DNA of 64,000 bases from Dactylosporangium aurantiacum (GTDB taxonomy: Bacteria > Actinomycetota > Actinomycetes > Mycobacteriales > Micromonosporaceae), in the NCBI RefSeq assembly GCF_000716715.1, contig NZ_JNYJ01000034.1, positions 1-64,000 on the forward strand, read 5' to 3'. Below, piece by piece: positions 28,464 through 40,679 of the stretch (positions are counted from its first letter, which is position 1; every line of letters starts with the position of its first letter). The translations under genes and the position numbers were made by a program. Under the pieces are notes generated by a model. It saw only the letters and a program-made list of their open reading frames with translations, was not told the DNA's origin and did no database searches.

Positions 28464-31184
28464 ATGAACACCCCCGCCGAGCGGTACGAAGCGGCCCAAA
28501 GGCGGGCTCAGCGTCCTGCCCTGACCGAGTTCGTCGAGGAGCTGGACTTCGCGCTCGACCCGTTCCAGGCCGAGGCCTGCGACGCGCTGGAGCGGGGCAC
28601 GGGCGTGCTCGTGTGCGCCCCGACCGGCGCCGGCAAGACCGTGGTGGGGGAGTTCGCCGTCCACCTGGCGTTGCGGCAGGGGCGCAAGTGCTTCTACACC
28701 ACGCCGATCAAGGCGCTGTCGAACCAGAAGTACAACGACCTCGTCGAGCGCTACGGCGCCGAGCGCGTCGGCCTGCTCACCGGCGACAACGCGATCAACG
28801 GCGACGCGCCGGTGGTGGTGATGACCACCGAGGTCCTGCGCAACATGCTGTACGCGGGCTCGGCGACCCTGCAGGGGCTGTCCTACGTCGTCATGGACGA
28901 GGTGCACTACCTCGCCGACCGGTTCCGCGGCGCCGTGTGGGAAGAGGTGATCATCCACCTGCCGGACTCGGTGACGCTGGTCTCGCTGTCGGCGACCGTG
29001 TCCAACGCGGAGGAGTTCGCCGACTGGCTCGTCACCGTGCGCGGCGAGACCACGGTCGTGGTCAGCGAGCACCGGCCGGTGCCGCTGTGGCAGCACATGC
29101 TGATCGACCGGCGGATGTTCGACCTGTTCCACGACGCCGAGGCGGCGCAGAAGCACGACGTGCACCCGGAGCTGCTGCGGTACCACCGCGAGATGCTGCG
29201 CCGCGCCGAGCTGGCCGGCACCCGCAACGGCCGGCGCAGGGGCCCCTACCGGCCCGAGATCGTCGAACGGCTCGACCGTGAGGGGCTGCTGCCGGCGATC
29301 CTGTTCATCTTCAGCCGCGCCGGCTGCGACGCCGCCGTCCAGCAGTGCCTCGCCGCCGGCCTGCGGCTCACCGCGCCCGACGAGCGGGTCGAGATCCGCA
29401 CCATCGTCGAGTCGCGCACCAAGCACATCCCGAGCGAGGACCTGCAGGTGCTCGGGTACTGGGAATGGCTGGACGGCCTCGAGCGGGGCCTCGCCGCGCA
29501 CCACGCCGGGATGCTGCCGGCGTTCAAGGAGGTCGTCGAGGAGCTGTTCGTCCGCGGCCTGGTCAAGGCCGTGTTCGCCACGGAGACCCTGGCGCTCGGC
29601 ATCAACATGCCCGCCCGGTGCGTGGTCCTGGAGCGGCTCGTCAAGTACAACGGCGAGGCGCACGTCGACCTGACCCCGGGGGAGTACACGCAGCTCACCG
29701 GCCGTGCCGGGCGCCGCGGCATCGACGTGGAGGGCCACGCCGTCGTGGTCTGGGCGCCGGAGCTCGACCCGCGGCACGTCGCGGGGCTCGCCTCCACCCG
29801 GACGTACCCGCTGAAGTCGAGCTTCCGGCCGTCGTACAACATGGCGGTCAACCTCGTCGGCAGCGTCGGCATCTCCGCCGCCAGGGAGCTGCTGGAGAGC
29901 TCCTTCGCCCAGTTCCAGGCGGACCGCTCGGTGGTCGGGCTGGCCCGGCAGGTGCAGCGCAACGTCGACACGATCGCCACGTACGGCGCGGAGACCACCT
30001 GCCACCTCGGGGACTTCGACGAGTACTTCGACTACCGGGTCCGCATCGCCGAGCGGGAGCGCTCGCTGGCCCGGCAGGGCGCCCAGCAGCGCCGCGCCGC
30101 GGCCCTGGAGTCCCTGGAGCGGCTGCGCCCCGGCGACGTCATCCGGGTCCCCACCGGCCGCCGCGCCGGCCTCGCCATCATCATCGACCCGGGCGTCGGC
30201 GGCCGCGGCTTCGGCGAGCCCCGCCCGCTGGTGCTCACCGAGGACCGCTGGGCCGGGCGGATCTCCGGCGCCGACTTCACCGCCGCCGTCGAGTCCCTCG
30301 GGCGGGTCCGGGTCCCCAAGCAGTTCAACTACCGCTCCGCGCAGGACCGCCGGGACCTCGCCGCGCAGCTGCGCCGGCTGGAGATCGACCCGCCCTCGCG
30401 GGGCCGGTCCCGGGGCCGGTCCCGGGACAACACCGACGACCACGAGCTGGAGCAGCTGCGCGCCGCGATGCGCCGCCACCCCTGCCACCAGTGCCCGGAG
30501 CGGGAGGAGCACGCCCGCTGGGCGGAGCGCCGCTGGCGCCTGGAGCGCGACACGGAGGCGCTGCGCGGCAAGGTCGCCAACCGCACCGGCTCCCTCGCCC
30601 GCACCTTCGACCGGGTCTGCGGGCTGCTGACCGACCGCGGGTACCTGTCGGCGAACGGCACCGTCACCGACGCCGGCCGTACGCTCGCCCGGATCTGGTC
30701 GGAGACCGACCTGCTCGTCGCCGAGTGCCTGCGCCGCGGCGTGTGGGACAAGCTCGGCGCCGCCGACCTCGCCGCCGCCGCCAGCATCCTGGTGTACGAG
30801 GCGCGCCGCGAGTCCGACGACCGCGCCTCGATCCCGCGCGGCGAGGTCTCCGACGCCATCGACGCCACCCTGCAGCTGTGGTCCGACCTGCGCGAGGACG
30901 AGGACGCGCGGGGCCTGCAGCTGACCCGGGAGCTCGATCTCGGTTTCGTGTGGCCCGTGTACCGGTGGGCCCGCGGCGAGTCGCTCACCAAGGTGCTCGG
31001 CAGCGTGCACGGCCTGGAGGGCGACATGCCCGCCGGCGACTTCGTGCGCTGGTCCCGGCAGGTCCTTGACCTGCTCGGCCAGCTCGCCGAGGCCCCGGGC
31101 GCCTCCGACGCCGTGCGCCGCACCGCCCGTCAGGCGATGGCGGCCATGACCCGCGGCGTCCTGGCGTACAGCGTCATGGCGTAG
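28464..31184 (+). CDS. helY: Ski2/Mtr4-like helicase HelY
   Basis: A 906-residue superfamily-2 helicase. Walker A is CAPTGAGKT (Lys58), the DEVH box is in VVMDEVHYL, SAT motif LVSLSATVSNAEEF follows, then FATETLALGINMPA and QLTGRAGRRG of motifs V-VI. The C-terminal half carries the DSHCT-type domain. A central CHQCPEREEH cluster (near residue 675) may bind metal. HelY (Rv2092c) closes the pafABC-tat cluster in mycobacteria; it is probably an RNA or DNA helicase. The start is ATG 28464. Confidence 0.92.
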   Translation: MNTPAERYEAAQRRAQRPALTEFVEELDFALDPFQAEACDALERGTGVLVCAPTGAGKTVVGEFAVHLALRQGRKCFYTTPIKALSNQKYNDLVERYGAERVGLLTGDNAINGDAPVVVMTTEVLRNMLYAGSATLQGLSYVVMDEVHYLADRFRGAVWEEVIIHLPDSVTLVSLSATVSNAEEFADWLVTVRGETTVVVSEHRPVPLWQHMLIDRRMFDLFHDAEAAQKHDVHPELLRYHREMLRRAELAGTRNGRRRGPYRPEIVERLDREGLLPAILFIFSRAGCDAAVQQCLAAGLRLTAPDERVEIRTIVESRTKHIPSEDLQVLGYWEWLDGLERGLAAHHAGMLPAFKEVVEELFVRGLVKAVFATETLALGINMPARCVVLERLVKYNGEAHVDLTPGEYTQLTGRAGRRGIDVEGHAVVVWAPELDPRHVAGLASTRTYPLKSSFRPSYNMAVNLVGSVGISAARELLESSFAQFQADRSVVGLARQVQRNVDTIATYGAETTCHLGDFDEYFDYRVRIAERERSLARQGAQQRRAAALESLERLRPGDVIRVPTGRRAGLAIIIDPGVGGRGFGEPRPLVLTEDRWAGRISGADFTAAVESLGRVRVPKQFNYRSAQDRRDLAAQLRRLEIDPPSRGRSRGRSRDNTDDHELEQLRAAMRRHPCHQCPEREEHARWAERRWRLERDTEALRGKVANRTGSLARTFDRVCGLLTDRGYLSANGTVTDAGRTLARIWSETDLLVAECLRRGVWDKLGAADLAAAASILVYEARRESDDRASIPRGEVSDAIDATLQLWSDLREDEDARGLQLTRELDLGFVWPVYRWARGESLTKVLGSVHGLEGDMPAGDFVRWSRQVLDLLGQLAEAPGASDAVRRTARQAMAAMTRGVLAYSVMA

Positions 31185-31283
31185 TCACACAGCGAGTTTT
31201 CATCCGGACGGATTAGAAAAATTTGTTTGGATCCGCCATGATGCACTCGCCGGTTGGACGGTTCCGGCGCGGGAGGAAGCATC

Positions 31284-32198
31284 GTGGGAGAGCTGCACCA
31301 CTTCACGTACGGGCCTATCACCCCGATCTTCGCCTATGCGATGTCGTTCCTCGGATCCCTCCTCGGCCTGGTGAGCACAGCCCGGGCCCGCGCCGCCACC
31401 GACACCCGCCGCCGTGCGTGGCTGCTCGTGCTGGCCGCGTGGGCGATCGGCGGCACCGGCATCTGGGTCATGCACTTCATGGCCATGATCGGCTTCAGCG
31501 TCACCGGCTCCCCGCTGCGCTATGACGTGCCGCTGACCGTCGCCAGCTTCTTCATCGCCGTCATCACCGTCGGCATCGGCCTGTTCATCGTCGGCCTCGG
31601 CAAGCCCTCCATCGCCAAGGTCCTCATCGGCGGCCCGATCACCGGCGTCTCCGTCGCCTTCATGCACTACACCGGCATGGCCGCGATGCAGATCAACGGC
31701 TCGTTCGACTACAAGAGCACCCTGTTCTACGCCTCGTACGCGATCGCGGTCGTCGCCGCGACCGTCGCGCTGTGGTTCACCATCGTCGTGCGCGGCATCC
31801 CCGCCACGATCGCCGCCGCCGCCGTCATGGGCGTCGCCGTCTGCGGCATGCACTACACCGGCATGTACGCGATGCACGTCAACATCACCACCGACGCCGT
31901 CACCCCGGTCCCCGGCGTCGACGTCAACTGGTTCCTCGCCCCGATCGTCCTGTTCGTCCTGGTCGTGGTCATCGCCCTGGCCAGCGCCGTGATGGCCGTC
32001 CCCTCGGAGCGCGAGCAGGCCGAGGCCGCCGCCGTCCGGGACAAGATCGCCGCCGGTGAGGCCCTCCGCACGGCCACCGCCGGCCCCGTCTTCGGCGGCG
32101 GCTCCAACAGCACCCCGTCCGCCCCGGGCACCGGTCAGGCGTTCTCGGCCCGCGCCGCCAACGGCATCGCCGACGCCCGCCGCCAACGCGGCCGCTGA
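31284..32198 (+). CDS. MHYT-domain membrane sensor protein
   Basis: A 304-residue integral membrane protein with seven predicted spans. Three copies of the MHYT signature (MHFMAM near 57, MHYTGMAAM near 126 and MHYTGMYAM near 190) define the domain, which is thought to bind copper and sense a diatomic gas. There is no GGDEF, EAL or kinase output; the 60-residue polar tail is disordered. GTG 31284 follows GGGAGGAAGC. In other actinomycetes MHYT-only proteins are also found and their role is unknown. Confidence 0.88.
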   Translation: MGELHHFTYGPITPIFAYAMSFLGSLLGLVSTARARAATDTRRRAWLLVLAAWAIGGTGIWVMHFMAMIGFSVTGSPLRYDVPLTVASFFIAVITVGIGLFIVGLGKPSIAKVLIGGPITGVSVAFMHYTGMAAMQINGSFDYKSTLFYASYAIAVVAATVALWFTIVVRGIPATIAAAAVMGVAVCGMHYTGMYAMHVNITTDAVTPVPGVDVNWFLAPIVLFVLVVVIALASAVMAVPSEREQAEAAAVRDKIAAGEALRTATAGPVFGGGSNSTPSAPGTGQAFSARAANGIADARRQRGR

Positions 32199-32708
32199 TC
32201 GCCGCCGCTGGCCCCTGCCACCGCCGGCTGACCCGGCTGGCCGGCGGGCGCGCTGACGCTGCTGCCGGTGGGGCCGGTGGCTCGGCTGTCGGTCGGCGCC
32301 GCACGGTTCGCGGCCGCCGCTGGGTCCGTCCGCTGCCGCCGGTCTCCGTAGGCCGCCGATCTGCGTAGGCCGCCGGTCTTCCGTAGGTCGGCCTCCGTAG
32401 GCCGGCGCAGCGACTCGCGCGTCCACTGCTGACGTGGCGGTCGGCTTCCGCTGGTGGCTGCCGGGTCCCACTTGCGGCGGTCGGTCCGCTCGTGGGATTC
32501 GGGCCGCCCGGGTGTCCGTGGCGGGATACCTGTCACGCCTCGCGCGTGGGCGTTCGTCTCCGCTGGTGGCGATCGGGCTGCCTGGATGTCAGCGGTGGAG
32601 TGGCGTCGGTTTCGCGTGGTCGCTGGGTGTGCGCTGGTCGGGATTGGGCCGTTCGGGTGTCTGCGGCGCCGTGGCTGTCGGGTTCGCCCGCGGGAGTCGG
32701 CCCGGCCG

Positions 32709-32860
32709 ATGGTCGCCGCCATCCGCGTGCCTGTCGCTGGCTCCGCCTGCTGCTCGCCTGCCCGTGCTCGCATGGTCGCCGCCATCCGCGTGTCTGTCGC
32801 TGGCTCCGCCCGCCGCTCGCCTGCCCGTGCCCGCATGGTCGCCGCTGACGTGTCTGTCGG
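32709..32860. repeat. 63-bp tandem repeat
   Basis: Units beginning ATGGTCGCCGCCATCCGCGT start at 32709, 32772 and, truncated, 32835. The period of 63 keeps frame (21 codons). Confidence 0.85.
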
Positions 32861-32941
32861 CTCGCGCCCGGTGGCAGCCGGGTCTCGGCTGCGGCTGTCG
32901 GCCGGCCGGCGAGCGCCGCCACCTTCCGCGCCTGCTGCTGG

Positions 32942-33014
32942 CTCCGGCCGCTGCCATCGACTCCGGCCGCTGCCATTGACTCCGGCCGCTGCCATCGACT
33001 CCGGCCGCTGCCGT
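32942..33014. repeat. Four 19-bp tandem repeats
   Basis: CTCCGGCCGCTGCCATYGA starts at 32942, 32961, 32980 and 32999; the last copy diverges at its end. Confidence 0.9.
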
Positions 33015-33353
33015 TGGTCTCAGTGCCGGGCCCGCTGCTGTCCGGCCTCTGCGTCCGGCCGACCCGAGGCGGTGCCAGGTTCGCGCTGCCGGCCCCTGGC
33101 GTTGGGGGGTGCGAGGGTGTCCGCCCGGCTCCGGTGCGGCGCCCAGGCGCGTTCACGGGCCTCGCCGGTGGGGTTCGGGCGGGTCGCCCGGGGTCGCCTT
33201 GCCGCAGGGCGTCGCGACGGGCCTGGGGGAGGTCCCGGGTGGATGGCGCCGGCCTCGGTGAGTGAGCGTCGGGGCGGGGACCGTCGGGGCTGGTGGGTGG
33301 GGGGATGGTGATGAGATCTGGGAAGACGTTCGGTGTTGGGTGATCGCGTGGCG

Positions 33354-33359
33354 GATACT
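33354..33359 (+). promoter_or_regulatory. Possible -10 element of glgP
   Basis: GATACT, 6 nt before GTG 33366; the first base departs from TANNNT. Confidence 0.35.
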
Positions 33360-33365
33360 GGGGGA

Positions 33366-35843
<2,478 letters not shown>

Positions 35844-35866
35844 CGCGCCGGCGGCCCGGCGCCGCC

Positions 35867-35902
35867 CGGTTCAGGCGGCGGTTCAGGCGGCGGTTCAGGC
35901 GG
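35867..35902. repeat. Three exact 12-bp repeats at the exonuclease stop
   Basis: CGGTTCAGGCGG is repeated three times, and the exonuclease stop codon (35895-35897, minus strand) lies in the third copy. Loss or gain of a unit would not change the frame. Confidence 0.85.
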
Positions 35903-36806
35903 CGGCCAGGGCGTCGACGATGCGTTTCGTGGCGCCCGCGAGGCCCCAGCGTTCGGCGAGGGCGAGCAGCGCGTCCGGGTCGGCGGGCGACGTCGGCAGC
36001 TTCGTGTCCAGGTCGCCGAGCGGGATGGTGCGGGCCACCGCGACCACGTCGCGGGCGGCGGTCAGGTACTCGCGGCCGGCGGCGATCTTCGTGCGCAGGC
36101 CGGGGGCGAAGCCTGACGCGGGGTCGTCGAGGGCGGCGAGGATGCCGTCGAGGTTGCCGTACCGCTCGACGAGCCGCGCGGCGGTCTTCTCCCCGACGCC
36201 GGCGACGCCGGGCAGCCCGTCGGACGGGTCGCCGCGCAGCGCCGCGAGGTCGGCGTAGCCGGCGGCGGGCACCCCGTACTTGGCGCGCAGCGCGGCGTCG
36301 TCCAGCACCTCGAGCTTGGCGACGCCGCGGCCGCAGTACAGCACGGTGACGGCACGGTCGTCGTCGATGAGCTGGAACAGGTCGCGGTCGCCGGTGGCCA
36401 CCTCGACCGGGCCCGGCTCGCGCGTGGCGAGGGTGCCGATGACGTCGTCTGCCTCGTAGTCGGGCGCGCCGACGGCGGTGATGCCGAGCGCGGCGAGGAA
36501 CTCCAGGATGATCGGGACCTGGACGGACAGGGCGTCGGGCACCTCCTCGCCGCCGGCGGGGGTGAGCCGGTGCGCCTTGTACGACGGCAGCAGCGCCACC
36601 CGCCACGCGGGGCGCCAGCTCTCGTCGAGGGCGCACACGAGGCGGTCCGGCCGGCGGCCCCGGACCAGGGTCGACAGCATGTCGAGGAAGCCGCGCACCG
36701 CGTTGACGGGGGTGCCGTCGGGGGCGAGGGCCGCCTTCTCGGGCACGCCGAAGAAGGCGCGGAAGTAGAGGCTGGCGGAGTCGACGAGCAGCAGGGGACG
36801 GGCCAC
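35895..36806 (-). CDS. 5'-3' exonuclease (Pol I N-domain-like)
   Basis: A 303-residue stand-alone homologue of the 5' nuclease domain of DNA polymerase I. Acidic metal-binding residues lie in LLLVDSASLYFRAFFG, GAPDYEADDVIGTLA and ATGDRDLFQLI; the helix-three-turn-helix DNA-binding motif is GLPGVAGVGEKTAARLVERYG (near 194-214). It should remove RNA primers or flaps. Mycobacteria have a similar separate nuclease (Rv2090) near helY, which fits this neighbourhood. Confidence 0.92.
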   Translation of the reverse strand: MARPLLLVDSASLYFRAFFGVPEKAALAPDGTPVNAVRGFLDMLSTLVRGRRPDRLVCALDESWRPAWRVALLPSYKAHRLTPAGGEEVPDALSVQVPIILEFLAALGITAVGAPDYEADDVIGTLATREPGPVEVATGDRDLFQLIDDDRAVTVLYCGRGVAKLEVLDDAALRAKYGVPAAGYADLAALRGDPSDGLPGVAGVGEKTAARLVERYGNLDGILAALDDPASGFAPGLRTKIAAGREYLTAARDVVAVARTIPLGDLDTKLPTSPADPDALLALAERWGLAGATKRIVDALAAA

Positions 36807-36863
36807 CCGGCCAGCCTGCCATGAACCGGGCCGGGAGCGAAGCGACGCCCCGGGACCGCCGCC

Positions 36864-37811
36864 CTACCGCAGCACGTGCACGCGGGTCGTGGTGCCGGTC
36901 TGGCTGGTGTGCCGCTGCACCAGGTCGGCGAGGTAGTGCACCATGACGAGCCCGCGGCCGCCGCCGTCGGGGGCGCGCAGCCGGCCGGCCATCACGTCGG
37001 TGACGTGGCCGAAGTCGCGGACCTCGCAGACCACCCGCACGTCGTCGTGCCAGGTGCGCAGGGTGCCGGAGCCGCCGGCGTGCATGACGCTGTTGGTGGC
37101 CAGCTCGTTGACCGCGCTCTGCAGGTCGCTGATGCGGTCCGGCGGCAGGTCCGCCTCGAGGCCGACCTCGGCGACCGCCCGGCGGACCTTGACCAGGTCG
37201 TCGACCTCGAAGCGCAGCGTGGAGGCGCCGAGCGGCGGCTCGGACAGCGGCAGGTTGTAGGCGTCGGTGATGCCGTAGGGGTCGTAGCCGTCGCTGGGGA
37301 ACCGGGCGCCCTGCTCGATCATCACCGGGTGGGTCGCGTAGGAGTCCTTGACCATGTGCGGGTGCAGGCGGTCGGTGTCGTACGGGCACAGGATCGACGC
37401 CGCGCGCCCCGCGAACGCCACGTTGATCATCGCCTCGTGCTGGACGCAGGCGGGGTACTCCTCGTCGGAGCGCTCACGCCAGATCGGCTCGCCGACCACG
37501 CGGACCCGGTGGCCGGGGTGCTCGTCCATGAACCTGGACAGCAGCCACGGGATGATCCGACCCGGGTTGCGGCCGGCCTCCGTGATGTCGTGGAACGTGA
37601 CGGTCTCGGCGAACGCGCCGAGGCGCTCGCGGATCAGCCGCATGTTGGCCGGCGGCACGGCGACCGCGACGGGCTCGCCGATCCAGATGCCGGCGTAGAT
37701 GAACTTCATCGTGCCGTCGAGGTAGCTCGCCTGGTCGTGGTACAGCAACGCCTCATGGACGAACGGCTCGGTGAACCGGTCGCCGGGCGCGTGCGCGCTG
37801 CGGTGACTCAT
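36864..37811 (-). CDS. MEDS-domain anti-sigma-type histidine kinase
   Basis: A 315-residue soluble regulator. The N-terminal 165 residues match the MEDS sensor domain (FVHEALLYHDQASYLDGTMKFI, then VRVVGEPIW, LCPYDTDRL), thought to bind small hydrocarbon-like ligands. The C-terminal 120 residues are an RsbW-like GHKL ATPase with the N box NELATNSVMHAGG and the G box DGGGRGLVMV. This pairing is common in actinomycetes, where it acts on anti-sigma-antagonist networks. No partner STAS protein is nearby. Confidence 0.87.
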   Translation of the reverse strand: MSHRSAHAPGDRFTEPFVHEALLYHDQASYLDGTMKFIYAGIWIGEPVAVAVPPANMRLIRERLGAFAETVTFHDITEAGRNPGRIIPWLLSRFMDEHPGHRVRVVGEPIWRERSDEEYPACVQHEAMINVAFAGRAASILCPYDTDRLHPHMVKDSYATHPVMIEQGARFPSDGYDPYGITDAYNLPLSEPPLGASTLRFEVDDLVKVRRAVAEVGLEADLPPDRISDLQSAVNELATNSVMHAGGSGTLRTWHDDVRVVCEVRDFGHVTDVMAGRLRAPDGGGRGLVMVHYLADLVQRHTSQTGTTTRVHVLR

Positions 37812-37960
37812 GAGATGCGCTGCTCATCCCGATTCGGCTACAGCTCGGGTCCTGGCCTCGTACCCGCGCGTCGATTGCAGACTACGCCCAAGGCGTGCGC
37901 GTCTGCAGCCGTCCGTCGGTATCGACCATCGCGCGGTCGACCCGGGACCCAAACGAACGT

Positions 37961-37966
37961 TAAGCT
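37961..37966 (+). promoter_or_regulatory. -10 element of peptidase operon
   Basis: TAAGCT, 7 nt before GTG 37974. Confidence 0.5.
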
Positions 37967-37973
37967 TGCCTGC

Positions 37974-39068
37974 GTGTCCCAGAAGGAACAGCGACTCCGT
38001 GCCGCGCAGCTCGCCGCCACCGCGGCCGGGCTCGACGCGCTGCTCATCCCGCCCAGTGCCGACCTGCAGTATCTCACGGGCTACGACGCGCACGCCCTGG
38101 AGCGGCTCACCCTGCTCGTGCTGCCCGCCGACGGTGAGCCGACCCTGATCGTGCCCCGCCTGGAGCGGCCCGCGGCCGAGGCCGCCGACCCCCGCGGCGT
38201 GCGCATCGTCGACCACGTCGACGGCAGCGACCCCTACGAGCTGGTCACCGCCGCGCTCGGCGGGAAGCCCGAGGCCGTCGGCCTGGGCAACCGGATGTGG
38301 GCCGAGCAGGTGCTCGCCCTGCGCGCCGCGCTGCCCGGCGCCGAGCAGCGCCTCGCCGGCGCCGTGCTGGCCGCGCTGCGGCTGCGCAAGTCACCCGACG
38401 AGGTGGCGGCGCTGCGCCGCGCCGGGCAGGCCATCGACGCCGTGCACGCGCAGATGGGCCAGTGGCTGCGCGCCGGGCGCACCGAGAACGAGGTCGCCGC
38501 CGACATCGCGGCCGCGATCCGCGCCGCCGGCCACGCCACCGTCGAGTTCACCATCGTCGCCGCCGGGCCCAACGGCGCCAGCCCCCACCACGGCACCTCG
38601 GACCGGGTCATCGCCGCCGGCGAGCCGGTCGTGGTCGACATCGGCGGCCGCATGCCCGACGGGTACTGCTCCGACGCCACCCGCACCTACTGCGTGGGCG
38701 AGCCGCCCGCCGAGTTCGCCGACTACTACCAGGTGCTGCTGGAGGCGCAGCGCGCCGCCGTCGCCGCCGTGCGCCCGGGCGTCACCGCCGCGTCCGTCGA
38801 CGCCGCCGCCCGCGACCTGATCGCCGCCGCCGGCTACGGCGACGCGTTCCTGCACCGCACCGGGCACGGCATCGGCCTGGACGGGCACGAGGAGCCGTAC
38901 ATCGTCGCCGGCAACGACACGCCGCTGGAGCCCGGCATGGCGTTCTCCATCGAACCCGGCATCTACCTCGCCGGCCGGCACGGCGCCCGCATCGAGGACA
39001 TCGTCGTGTGCACCGCCGACGGCGCCGACCGGCTCAACACCCTGCCGACCGAGCTGGTGATCCTGTGA
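37974..39068 (+). CDS. pepP-like: Xaa-Pro aminopeptidase/dipeptidase (M24B)
   Basis: A 364-residue pita-bread metallopeptidase. The creatinase-like N-domain spans about 1-130. The five metal ligands are visible as Asp in VVDIGG, Asp in CSDATRTY, His in GTGHGIGLDGHEEP, Glu in SIEPGIY and Glu in ARIEDIVV. It cleaves peptides before proline. It overlaps the next gene by four bases (GTGA). Confidence 0.92.
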   Translation: MSQKEQRLRAAQLAATAAGLDALLIPPSADLQYLTGYDAHALERLTLLVLPADGEPTLIVPRLERPAAEAADPRGVRIVDHVDGSDPYELVTAALGGKPEAVGLGNRMWAEQVLALRAALPGAEQRLAGAVLAALRLRKSPDEVAALRRAGQAIDAVHAQMGQWLRAGRTENEVAADIAAAIRAAGHATVEFTIVAAGPNGASPHHGTSDRVIAAGEPVVVDIGGRMPDGYCSDATRTYCVGEPPAEFADYYQVLLEAQRAAVAAVRPGVTAASVDAAARDLIAAAGYGDAFLHRTGHGIGLDGHEEPYIVAGNDTPLEPGMAFSIEPGIYLAGRHGARIEDIVVCTADGADRLNTLPTELVIL

Positions 39069-40192
39069 GCGTCGTTGAGCGGGTCTTGCCGACAGAAGAG
39101 GCCGCCGATCTCATCGGCCTGGTCCGCGAGATCGCCGACGGCGAGCTCGCCCCGCGCGTGGACGAGTTCGAGGCCCGCGCCCAGTTCCCCCGCGAGCTGT
39201 TCCGCCTGCTCGGCCGGGCGGGACTGCTCGGGCTGCCGTTCGACACCGAGTACGGTGGCGGCGGCCAGCCCTACGAGGTGTACCTGCAGGTGCTCGAGGA
39301 GCTCGCGACCCGCTGGCTCGCCGTCGCCGAGGGCGTCTCCGTGCACAGCCTCGCCTGCTACCCGACCGCCGCGTTCGGCACCGAGACGCAGCGCAAACGG
39401 CACCTGCCCGACATGCTCGGCGGTGAGCTGCTCGGCGCGTACTGCCTGTCCGAGCCGCACAGCGGATCCGACGCCGCCGCGCTCAAGACGAAAGCCGAGC
39501 CCGACGCCGACGGGTACACGATCAACGGCACCAAGGCCTGGATCACCCACGCCGGCAAGGCCGACTTCTACAACGTCTTCTGCCGCACCCCCGAAGGCAT
39601 CTCGTGCCTGCTGCTGGACGCCGGCACCCCGGGCCTGCTGCCGCAGGCGCCGGAGAAGACCATGGGGCTGCGCTCCTCCACCGTCGCGCAGATCGTCCTG
39701 GACGGCGCGCACGTGCCCGCGGACCGGCTCCTCGGCGAGCCCGGCGGCGGCTTCCGCATCGCGATGAGCGCCCTGGACGGCGGCCGCCTCGGCATCGCCG
39801 CCTGCGCCGTCGGCCTGGCCCAGGCCGCGCTCGACTACGCCGTCACGTACGCGAAGGACCGCGAGCAGTTCGGCCGGCCGATCATGGAGTTCCAGGGCGT
39901 CGGGTTCATGCTCGCCGACATGGCCACCCAGATCGCCGCCGCCCGGGCCCTGTACCTGGCCGCCGCCCGGCTGCGCGACGCCGGCCGCCCGCACAGCGCC
40001 GAGGCCGCCAAGGCGAAGCTGTTCTGCACCGACACCGCGATGCGCGTCACCACCGACGCCGTGCAGGTCCTCGGCGGCGCCGGTTACGTCGCCGACCATC
40101 CCGTCGAGCGGTACATGCGCGAGGCCAAGGTGCTGCAGATCTTCGAGGGCACCAACCAGATCCAACGCCTCGTGATCGCGCGGTCGCTCTGA
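39065..40192 (+). CDS. Acyl-CoA dehydrogenase
   Basis: A 375-residue FAD-dependent acyl-CoA dehydrogenase. It has the FAD/substrate signatures AYCLSEPHSGSDAAAL and KAWITHAG, a DREQFGRPIMEFQ helix, and the C-terminal IFEGTNQIQRLVIARSL with the conserved catalytic-type Glu. It removes two hydrogens from an acyl-CoA, passing electrons to ETF; the chain length cannot be read. It is translationally coupled to the peptidase gene, an unusual but common actinomycete pairing. Confidence 0.93.
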   Translation: MSVVERVLPTEEAADLIGLVREIADGELAPRVDEFEARAQFPRELFRLLGRAGLLGLPFDTEYGGGGQPYEVYLQVLEELATRWLAVAEGVSVHSLACYPTAAFGTETQRKRHLPDMLGGELLGAYCLSEPHSGSDAAALKTKAEPDADGYTINGTKAWITHAGKADFYNVFCRTPEGISCLLLDAGTPGLLPQAPEKTMGLRSSTVAQIVLDGAHVPADRLLGEPGGGFRIAMSALDGGRLGIAACAVGLAQAALDYAVTYAKDREQFGRPIMEFQGVGFMLADMATQIAAARALYLAAARLRDAGRPHSAEAAKAKLFCTDTAMRVTTDAVQVLGGAGYVADHPVERYMREAKVLQIFEGTNQIQRLVIARSL

Positions 40193-40225
40193 GAACCGTG
40201 CCTGCGTCACGATCACCCCACAGGT

Positions 40226-40231
40226 TAGGGT
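40226..40231 (+). promoter_or_regulatory. -10 element of Lrp-type regulator gene
   Basis: TAGGGT, 7 nt before GTG 40239; it matches the dop element exactly. Confidence 0.5.
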
Positions 40232-40238
40232 TCGTGCC

Positions 40239-40679
40239 GTGGAAGAGACCGATCGCGCGATCGTCGCGGCACTGGCCGTGGACGGCCGCCTGTCCTACAC
40301 CGACCTCGCCGAGCGGGTCGGGCTGTCGGTGTCGGCGGTGCACCAGCGGGTGCGCCGCCTCGAGCAGCGCGGCGTCATCAACGGCTACGCCGCGCGGCTC
40401 GACCACGACGCGATCGGCCTGCCGCTGACGGCGTTCGTGGCGATCCGCCCGCTCGACCCGTCGCAGCCCGACGACGCGCCCGACCGGCTGGCGAAGCTGC
40501 CGCAGATCGAGTCGTGCTACTCCGTCGCGGGCGAGGACTTCTACCTGCTGATGGTGCGGGTCGAGAGCCCGCTCGCGCTGGAGCGGCTGCTGCAGGAGAT
40601 CCGGTCCGCGGCCAACGTCACCACGCGCACGACCGTGGTGCTGTCGACGCCGTACGAGCACCGTCCGCCGAAGATCTAA
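40239..40679 (+). CDS. Lrp/AsnC family regulator
   Basis: A 146-residue feast/famine regulator. The N-terminal winged helix-turn-helix (RLSYTDLAERVGLSVSAVHQRVRRLEQRGVINGYAA) is followed by a RAM ligand-binding/oligomerisation domain (CYSVAGEDFYLLMVRVES near 88-105). It probably senses an amino acid. Its TAA overlaps the TAG of the convergent HAD gene (bases 40676-40679). Confidence 0.93.
   Translation: MEETDRAIVAALAVDGRLSYTDLAERVGLSVSAVHQRVRRLEQRGVINGYAARLDHDAIGLPLTAFVAIRPLDPSQPDDAPDRLAKLPQIESCYSVAGEDFYLLMVRVESPLALERLLQEIRSAANVTTRTTVVLSTPYEHRPPKI

Larger units (their letters stand above)
32199..33353. other. Gene-free 1.15-kb GC-rich stretch
   Basis: Frames are open on both strands but none has a ribosome site, a conserved segment or a consistent codon pattern. 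The stretch holds the tandem repeats listed separately at 32709 and 32942, and scattered CTGGTGGC/CGGCTGTCGG phrases. I see no RNA gene or operator. Confidence 0.6.

Noticed and set aside
32434..33311. Overlapping 180- to 285-codon frames between the MHYT and glgP genes
   Set aside because: Frames overlap each other on both strands and follow tandem repeats; none has a ribosome site or recognisable domain.
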